From: Candidatus Thorarchaeota archaeon | GTDB lineage: Archaea > Asgardarchaeota > Thorarchaeia > Thorarchaeales > Thorarchaeaceae | Length of the DNA: 41,920 bases | Assembly: GCA_016840685.1 (NCBI GenBank) | Contig: JAEORX010000008.1 | Span: 1-41,920, forward strand | Reading direction: 5' to 3' | Shown here: positions 36,245 through 41,920 of the stretch, one piece after another | Layout: each line of letters begins with the position of its first letter | Position numbering within the stretch: the first letter of the stretch is position 1 | The notes under the pieces: generated by a model | Told to the model about the DNA's origin: nothing | Databases searched by the model: none | The model's input: only the letters and a program-made list of their open reading frames with translations | Translations under genes and position numbers: made by a program

Positions 36245-38131
36245 TCACAGTTTCAAACGAAAGATATACTCCTCATCCTTTATTGATAGTTTACTCTCTA
36301 CAACCTTCCCTGTCTTGTGGATGAACCGAATCATAGGTTGGTTCTGAGGATGAACATAGGCAATAAACGCATCCACCCCCTTACTCTTGGCAATCTTCAT
36401 CAGATGGTTGAGGAGGAAGGTACCAATTCCCCTCCCCTGGTACTCATCCTGTACAAGCAAGGCAAACTCTGCCTCGTTGGTACTCCTGTTCAGCACATAT
36501 CTTCCTGCGCCTATAATCTTCTCAGTTTCTCCATCTTCTCCAGACTTCACAACTGCCACAACACTGATGTCAATTGCTTGGTCAACATTGTAGAAATCCT
36601 GAAGGGTCTGTCGCCGTAATGATTTGAGAGGAGTAAGGAATCTGAAATAGATGCTCTCCTCACTCAAATCATAGAACAGTTCCTTTATCCGATCAGTATC
36701 ATCCGGTCTAATCAGTCGAAACTGCACCTCTATCTTCCCCTCAGGGGTCTTGAAAGTTTCCTGAGTTTCATACTCCGAGGCGAAGTATGTTCCTTTAACA
36801 AGAAACGGAACTTGGTCCTCGAAAACATATTGCATCTTCTTTGCTGCCTCCAGCAAATCATTTCTGAAATCGGGATGTGCAATAGCAATGAGTGAAAGGA
36901 CACGTTCCCGAATCGTCTTCCCGTGGAGTGTCGCGAGACCGAATTCAGTGATGACGACATCCACGTCGCCACGAGTGGTGACCACACCAGCCCCCTCACT
37001 CAAGCGTGGTACAATTCTAGAAACCGTTCCTTCCATTGCTGTGGAGAGCATACAGATTATTGCTTTACCTCCACGAGATCTTTTAGCACCTCGTATGAAG
37101 TCAACCTGTCCTCCTATCCCACTATAGAAGCTTGGTCCAATCGAATCTGCACAGACCTGTCCGGTGAGGTCCACTTCTAGGGCCGAGTTTATTGCAATCA
37201 TCTTGTCATTTTGACCGATGACATAAGGATCATTCACATATGCTGTGTCATGAAACTGGAACATTGGGTTATCATTGATGTAGTCATAGAGCTTCTCAGA
37301 ACCCATAGCAAAGCTGGCAATCACCTTTCCCCGGTGGAGATTCTTCTTCTTATTGGTAACCACACCCCGTTCGATGAGTGGAATCAGACTGTCACTGAAC
37401 ATCTCTGTGTGTATTCCCAGGTCCTTTACACCTGTTTCCAATAAGTTGTTACAGACTGACTGAGGCAATGCTCCTATTCCAAGTTCAAGTGTCGATTCAT
37501 TCTCAACAAGTCTGGCCACATAACGACCTATCTTGTCTATTGTGTCTGTCACCTCTGCAGCTTGGAACTCCCTCAGGGGTTCATTATATGGAACCAAATA
37601 GTCAATCTCGCGGACATCAACGAATGAGTCGCCATGGGTGATTGGCATTTTCTCATTCACCTGTGCAATTACAATATCTGCACTCTCTGCTGCAGACTTG
37701 GTGATATCGACAGAGATACCCAAGGAGCCATACCCATTGCGGTCTGGAGGGCTAATCTGAATCATCGCTACATCAAGGGGCATTCTCTTCTGTCTGAAGA
37801 GGTCCGGAATCTCTGAAAGCATCATGGGTGTATAATCCGCCCTCCCCTCAGAAACCGCGTCGCGTATATTTGAACTTACAAAGAAGGTGTTGTGACGAAA
37901 CTGATTTTGGAACTTTGAATCTGCAGATGGTGTGTCGCCAAGTGTGAGAAGATGAACAATCTCATTATCCGCCATCTGACCCGCATGTTTTGCCAATTCC
38001 TGAACAAGATGGTAGGGTACTCCACAACCTGTGCCCAAGAAGATCCTGGCCCCCCGTTTGATCTTCTTGATTGCCTGAGAGGCATTAACAACCTTGGTTT
38101 TGTATTTCTTAGTCCAGTCAGTTTCACTCAT
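36245..38131 (-). CDS. acetyl-CoA hydrolase/CoA-transferase fused to a C-terminal GNAT domain
   Basis: N-terminal CoA-transferase (LGTGCGVPYHLVQELAKH, GIGALPQSVCNNLL, IHTEMFSDSL). C-terminal GNAT (RLIRPDDTDRIKELFYDLSEESIYFRF ... YQGRGIGTFLLNHLMKIA). Confidence 0.9.
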   Translation of the reverse strand: MSETDWTKKYKTKVVNASQAIKKIKRGARIFLGTGCGVPYHLVQELAKHAGQMADNEIVHLLTLGDTPSADSKFQNQFRHNTFFVSSNIRDAVSEGRADYTPMMLSEIPDLFRQKRMPLDVAMIQISPPDRNGYGSLGISVDITKSAAESADIVIAQVNEKMPITHGDSFVDVREIDYLVPYNEPLREFQAAEVTDTIDKIGRYVARLVENESTLELGIGALPQSVCNNLLETGVKDLGIHTEMFSDSLIPLIERGVVTNKKKNLHRGKVIASFAMGSEKLYDYINDNPMFQFHDTAYVNDPYVIGQNDKMIAINSALEVDLTGQVCADSIGPSFYSGIGGQVDFIRGAKRSRGGKAIICMLSTAMEGTVSRIVPRLSEGAGVVTTRGDVDVVITEFGLATLHGKTIRERVLSLIAIAHPDFRNDLLEAAKKMQYVFEDQVPFLVKGTYFASEYETQETFKTPEGKIEVQFRLIRPDDTDRIKELFYDLSEESIYFRFLTPLKSLRRQTLQDFYNVDQAIDISVVAVVKSGEDGETEKIIGAGRYVLNRSTNEAEFALLVQDEYQGRGIGTFLLNHLMKIAKSKGVDAFIAYVHPQNQPMIRFIHKTGKVVESKLSIKDEEYIFRLKL

Positions 38132-38283
38132 TATAGTTATCTCCTTGTCAACGAATCCTCCCGCTTGCTCTTTCTATTTAGGTTTACTATGTGCTGTTTT
38201 CCTTGTGACATGACGAAAGGCTTTTAGTAGGGTAAATTCCGCCAGCCGCATAATACCTGAATTAGTGACAGGTGATTTCTACT

Positions 38284-39561
38284 ATGTCTGTTGAAAAAAT
38301 CGGTAACAGGAACCTAGTCATTATCGGCGCGCTCATTGTGCAGCTGTGTCTGGGGTCAATCTATGCATGGTCCTTCTTTCAGACTGCTCTGAATGGAGGC
38401 AATCCCCCTGTGGGTGTGTATCTCTGGCCCTCATTGTATTCACAGCTACCCTTTGCAGCTGGTTTGGCTTCGTTTGCCCTGTTCATGATATTTGCAGGAA
38501 GATGGCAGGATCGTGTTGGACCAAGAAAGGTCGCTACTGTCGGTGGTATCCTCCTTGGTGCGGGCTATATTCTTGCCTTCTTTGTTGATCAGGTTGCAGG
38601 ATCTGACGCGCTTCTAGGCACAATCTACCTCATCATCACTTACGGTATAATTGGTGGTGCGGGTATTGGTTTTGCCTATGTATGCCCAATCGCTGCCCTA
38701 GTGAAGTGGTTCCCAGACAAGAAAGGGGCCATCACGGGAATCGCAGTTGCTGGCTTTGGTGCCGGAGCTCTCGTCTTTGGATATGTTGAGCAGTTTTTGT
38801 TGAACTTCTACAACGTACCCACCACCGCTAATATTGGATTTCCGATGCTTATACTTGGTGTTGTCTACTTGATACTTGTTGTACTTGGTTCGCAGCTTCT
38901 CACAAATCCACCAGAGGGGTGGCTGCCAACAGGCTACACTCCTCCACCAACAATCGCTGATGGCGCTGGAACTGGAGTGATGCCGGGCCAAATGATTCGA
39001 ACATCTTCTTTCTGGCTTCTCTGGCTGATGTTTGTCTTCGCAGCTACAGCAGGTCTTATGACTCTAGGCAATGTCAAGACCGCCGCTCTGGCAATCGACC
39101 CTCTTGCGGATGCGGTTGTGATTGTTGGTGTCATGAGCTTACTCAACGCGGCTGGAAGAATCGTCTGGGGTGCGACTTCCGATAGGCTGGGACGTGAAAA
39201 CACCATGATGTTGATGTTCCTCATCCTATCCTTGGGGATGTTCACATTCGCTTGGATGTCAACAATCAGCATCAGTTGGGTAGCTGTGATGGGTATCGCA
39301 TCCTTGATTGGATTCTGTTTTGGTGGCAACTTTGCACTATTCCCATCCGCCACTGCAGACTTCTTTGGTAGTAAAAATGTAGGAAAGAACTATGGTGTCA
39401 TGTTTACCGCCTATGGAATCGCTGGAATCACTGGTGCATTTGTGGCTGGTCCGATTGTGGATGCCACAGGCTCGTACTTCATGGCTTTCATCCTAACTGG
39501 AGTTCTAGCAATCATTGCTGTGCTCTTTACACTTGTCCTGAAGTCTAAGCGTAGCTCATAA
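38284..39561 (+). CDS. MFS transporter, OFA (oxalate/formate antiporter) family
   Basis: LCLGSIYAWSFF, GRWQDRVGPRKVATVGGILLGAGY, YGIIGGAGIGFAYVCPIAALVKWFPDKKGAITGIAVAGFG. Confidence 0.88.
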   Translation: MSVEKIGNRNLVIIGALIVQLCLGSIYAWSFFQTALNGGNPPVGVYLWPSLYSQLPFAAGLASFALFMIFAGRWQDRVGPRKVATVGGILLGAGYILAFFVDQVAGSDALLGTIYLIITYGIIGGAGIGFAYVCPIAALVKWFPDKKGAITGIAVAGFGAGALVFGYVEQFLLNFYNVPTTANIGFPMLILGVVYLILVVLGSQLLTNPPEGWLPTGYTPPPTIADGAGTGVMPGQMIRTSSFWLLWLMFVFAATAGLMTLGNVKTAALAIDPLADAVVIVGVMSLLNAAGRIVWGATSDRLGRENTMMLMFLILSLGMFTFAWMSTISISWVAVMGIASLIGFCFGGNFALFPSATADFFGSKNVGKNYGVMFTAYGIAGITGAFVAGPIVDATGSYFMAFILTGVLAIIAVLFTLVLKSKRSS

Positions 39562-39574
39562 CCGATCTAGGTTC

Positions 39575-39615
39575 GAGGTCAGGGATTATACCTTGACCTC
39601 TCCCTCTCTTTTTCG
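39575..39615 (+). terminator. Hairpin plus T tract after OFA transporter
   Basis: GAGGTCA(39575-39581)/TGACCTC(39594-39600), then tccctctcttttt. Confidence 0.65.
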
Positions 39616-39691
39616 TTTGAAAAAAAGCGCGATTGGACAAGCTTCATATAGTCTATATTTGGCTCGTCGGCCATCGAATTGACGGTATTAG

Positions 39692-41692
39692 GTGACATAC
39701 TTGTCAGAAGAAAAGAAGATTACAGTTTATAGCCAAGAAGAACGGCGTTTCAACCCCCCAAAGAACTTCGTCGACAAGGCCTATGTTAAGAGCCACGAAG
39801 AGCGCATGAAGATCTGGAAGGAGTCTGTTGAAAAACCCGACCAGTTCTGGCTTAAAGCAGCTAAAGAATTATGTTACTGGAAAAAGGAACCAACTAAGGG
39901 ATTTGAGTGGGAAGACATCACGAACATTCGGTTTTCCTGGTTCAAAGATGGTGTGACTAACATGGCTTACAACTGTCTTGACAAACACGTCGAGGCAGGG
40001 AAGGGCGACCAGATTGCTTTAATCTGGCAGGGTGAGCCCCTTGAAGAGTCAAAGACCTACACCTACAAAGAGCTCCTTAGTGAGGTAAACAAAGCAGCCA
40101 ATGTCCTCAAGAACCTCGGCGTGAAGAAAGGTGACAGGATCACCATGTACCTCCCCATGATTCCTGAGCTTGCCATCATTATGCTTGCATGCGTCAGGAT
40201 TGGTGCTGTACACAGCATTGTCTTTGGTGGTTTCAGCTCTGACTCGGTCAAAGACAGGATTATCGACTGTGAAGGCAAAGTACTTGTCACAGCTGACGGC
40301 TACTATCGTTCTGGGAAGACAATTCCTCAGAAAGCAGGTGCAGATACCGCAGTTGAGGACTTACCAATCGTCGAGAAGGTCCTCGTCGTCAAGCGTGTTG
40401 GAATCGACGTTCCATGGACCGAGGGCAGAGACTTCTGGTACCATGAGGAGTATGAGAAAGTCGATGACAAATGTGACCCTGAGTGGATGAATGCAGAGGA
40501 TCCATTGTTCATTCTCTACACTTCGGGATCAACTGGCAAGCCTAAAGGTGTGCTTCACACAACTGGCGGATATATGGTCTACACAACTCAGAGCTTCAAG
40601 TACATTTTCGATTGGCATGAGGGTGATGTATACTGGTGTACTGCCGATATTGGATGGATCACAGGTCACTCCTACATTGTATATGGCCCCTTATCAGCTG
40701 GTGCTACAACCCTGATGTTCGAGTCAGTTCCAACCTTTCCTGATAATGACCGCTTTTGGCTCGAAGTCGAGAGATGGAAAGTGACTCAGTTCTACACTGC
40801 TCCAACTGCCATCCGTGCTTTGATGAGGTTTGGTGACGAACCTGTTAAGAAACACGTCCTCTCATCTCTAAACCTGCTAGGAACAGTTGGCGAGCCAATC
40901 AACCCAGAGGCTTGGATTTGGTACCACAAAACGATTGGAAAAGAGAATTGTCCAATTGTTGACACCTACTGGCAAACTGAAACCGGTGGTGTCATTATTA
41001 CTCCGTTGCCAGGTGCAACTCCAACCATTCCAGGTTCAGCTACTTTTCCATACTTTGGTGTTGATCCAATAATCGTAGCAGAAGATGGTGTTCCTGTTGG
41101 TGCCAACGAAGGTGGTTATCTATGTATAAAGAAACCTTGGCCTGGTCTTATGAGGACTGTCTATGGTGATCACAAACGATTTGTCGACACCTATTGGGTT
41201 CAGTTCAAGAATCCTGAAACTAAAGATCCAATGTACTATACTGGTGATGGGTCTCGTTTCAACAAGGATGGCTACTACTTTGTGATGGGTCGTCTTGATG
41301 ATGTTCTGAAGGTTTCTGGTCACAGGCTAGGCACTGCTGAGATTGAGTCCTCTCTGGTCAAGCATCCCGCTGTTGCTGAATGCGCGGTAGTGGGTTTCCC
41401 CCATGAAATAAAGGGTGAAAGTATCTACTGTTTTGTCACCCTGAAGATGGGTGTGGAGAAGAGCGACGAGCTCAAGAACGAGCTTAGGACTCATGTTCGT
41501 AATGACGTAGGTCCAATCGCTACTCCTGAGAAGATTCAGTGGGCTGATGCATTACCAAAGACCCGATCAGGCAAGATCATGCGACGAATTCTCAAGAAGA
41601 TTGCAGCTGGTCAGATAGAGGACCTTGGTGACACCACGACCTTGGCTGACCCAACAGTCGTCGAAACTCTGGTCAGAGAACGCATCAAATAG
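39692..41692 (+). CDS. acs: acetyl-CoA synthetase (AMP-forming)
   Basis: ILYTSGSTGKPKGVLHTTGGYMVYT, ADIGWITGHSYIVYGPL, DTYWQTETGG, SGHRLGTAEIES, PKTRSGKIMRRILKKIA. Confidence 0.97.
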   Translation: MTYLSEEKKITVYSQEERRFNPPKNFVDKAYVKSHEERMKIWKESVEKPDQFWLKAAKELCYWKKEPTKGFEWEDITNIRFSWFKDGVTNMAYNCLDKHVEAGKGDQIALIWQGEPLEESKTYTYKELLSEVNKAANVLKNLGVKKGDRITMYLPMIPELAIIMLACVRIGAVHSIVFGGFSSDSVKDRIIDCEGKVLVTADGYYRSGKTIPQKAGADTAVEDLPIVEKVLVVKRVGIDVPWTEGRDFWYHEEYEKVDDKCDPEWMNAEDPLFILYTSGSTGKPKGVLHTTGGYMVYTTQSFKYIFDWHEGDVYWCTADIGWITGHSYIVYGPLSAGATTLMFESVPTFPDNDRFWLEVERWKVTQFYTAPTAIRALMRFGDEPVKKHVLSSLNLLGTVGEPINPEAWIWYHKTIGKENCPIVDTYWQTETGGVIITPLPGATPTIPGSATFPYFGVDPIIVAEDGVPVGANEGGYLCIKKPWPGLMRTVYGDHKRFVDTYWVQFKNPETKDPMYYTGDGSRFNKDGYYFVMGRLDDVLKVSGHRLGTAEIESSLVKHPAVAECAVVGFPHEIKGESIYCFVTLKMGVEKSDELKNELRTHVRNDVGPIATPEKIQWADALPKTRSGKIMRRILKKIAAGQIEDLGDTTTLADPTVVETLVRERIK

Positions 41693-41702
41693 TTGAAGTA
41701 AA

Positions 41703-41743
41703 AGAGAGTGCCCATAAGGGCCTCTCTCCTCCTGTTTTTGCAT
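41703..41743. terminator. Terminator-like hairpin between convergent genes
   Basis: AGAGAG-t-GCCC-ATAA-GGGC-CTCTCT (41703-41727), then cctcctgttttt. Confidence 0.7.
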
Positions 41744-41762
41744 CTAAGAATTAATGCGAACT

Positions 41763-41920
41763 CTATTTCTCCTTAGGAGCAATCCATGTGTCGCGATAAA
41801 TCCAGACTTCTGATATTGCACCTTTCTTACCTACATTCGGAGGTAATCTGCCTCTAAGAGTATGCTTGAATTTTGTGAGATTTATTGGACAGCTTGTGAC
41901 ATCCCCGAACTCAAGACTGA
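41763..41920 (-). CDS. C-terminal fragment of an unidentified protein (5' part outside window)
   Basis: Manual reverse-strand translation LEFGDVTSCPINLTKFKHTLRGRLPPNVGKKGAISEVWIYRDTWIAPKEK-stop. Under 60 aa, so absent from the track. Confidence 0.5.
   Translation of the reverse strand, partial: SLEFGDVTSCPINLTKFKHTLRGRLPPNVGKKGAISEVWIYRDTWIAPKEK

Noticed and set aside
1-41920. CRISPR array, transposase or rRNA
   Set aside because: No regularly spaced repeats, transposase-like ORFs or rRNA-like sequence seen on reading.

Overview
This window looks like a gene-dense archaeal chromosome segment with mostly housekeeping genes, probably from an Asgard/Thorarchaeia-like lineage. That taxonomic call is inference only, from tetrahydromethanopterin C1 enzymes, BHB-type tRNA introns, archaeal ribosomal proteins, Gar1, SRP19, Sm-like protein and a TFE-beta-like protein. 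Main blocks: Elp3 3' end; thiolase; archease and a SPOUT methyltransferase; a glycyl radical enzyme; a truncated S10 operon (L3-L4-L23-L2); an RHH-FtsZ operon; an Sm-like protein; a CPBP protease; orphan 2-oxoacid:ferredoxin oxidoreductase beta and gamma genes; Mch-FwdC-Ftr; a GH13 glucosidase; PyrB and dCMP deaminase; SRP19-Gar1-TFEbeta and RlmE-Trm1; cyclophilin; an acetyl-CoA hydrolase/transferase-GNAT fusion; an OFA transporter; and acetyl-CoA synthetase. There are four tRNA genes (Ser-TGA, Thr-GGT, Pro-TGG, Ile-GAT), and three appear to carry introns. I see no CRISPR array, rRNA or intact mobile element. The best leads are non-coding: (i) a candidate pseudoknot or switch leader before rpl3; (ii) a GC-rich structured RNA candidate with competing helices at 34013-34105; (iii) a 28-bp direct repeat of the tRNA-Ser 3' end flanking a small zinc-ribbon ORF; (iv) repeated 4-nt stop-codon overlaps at convergent gene ends.
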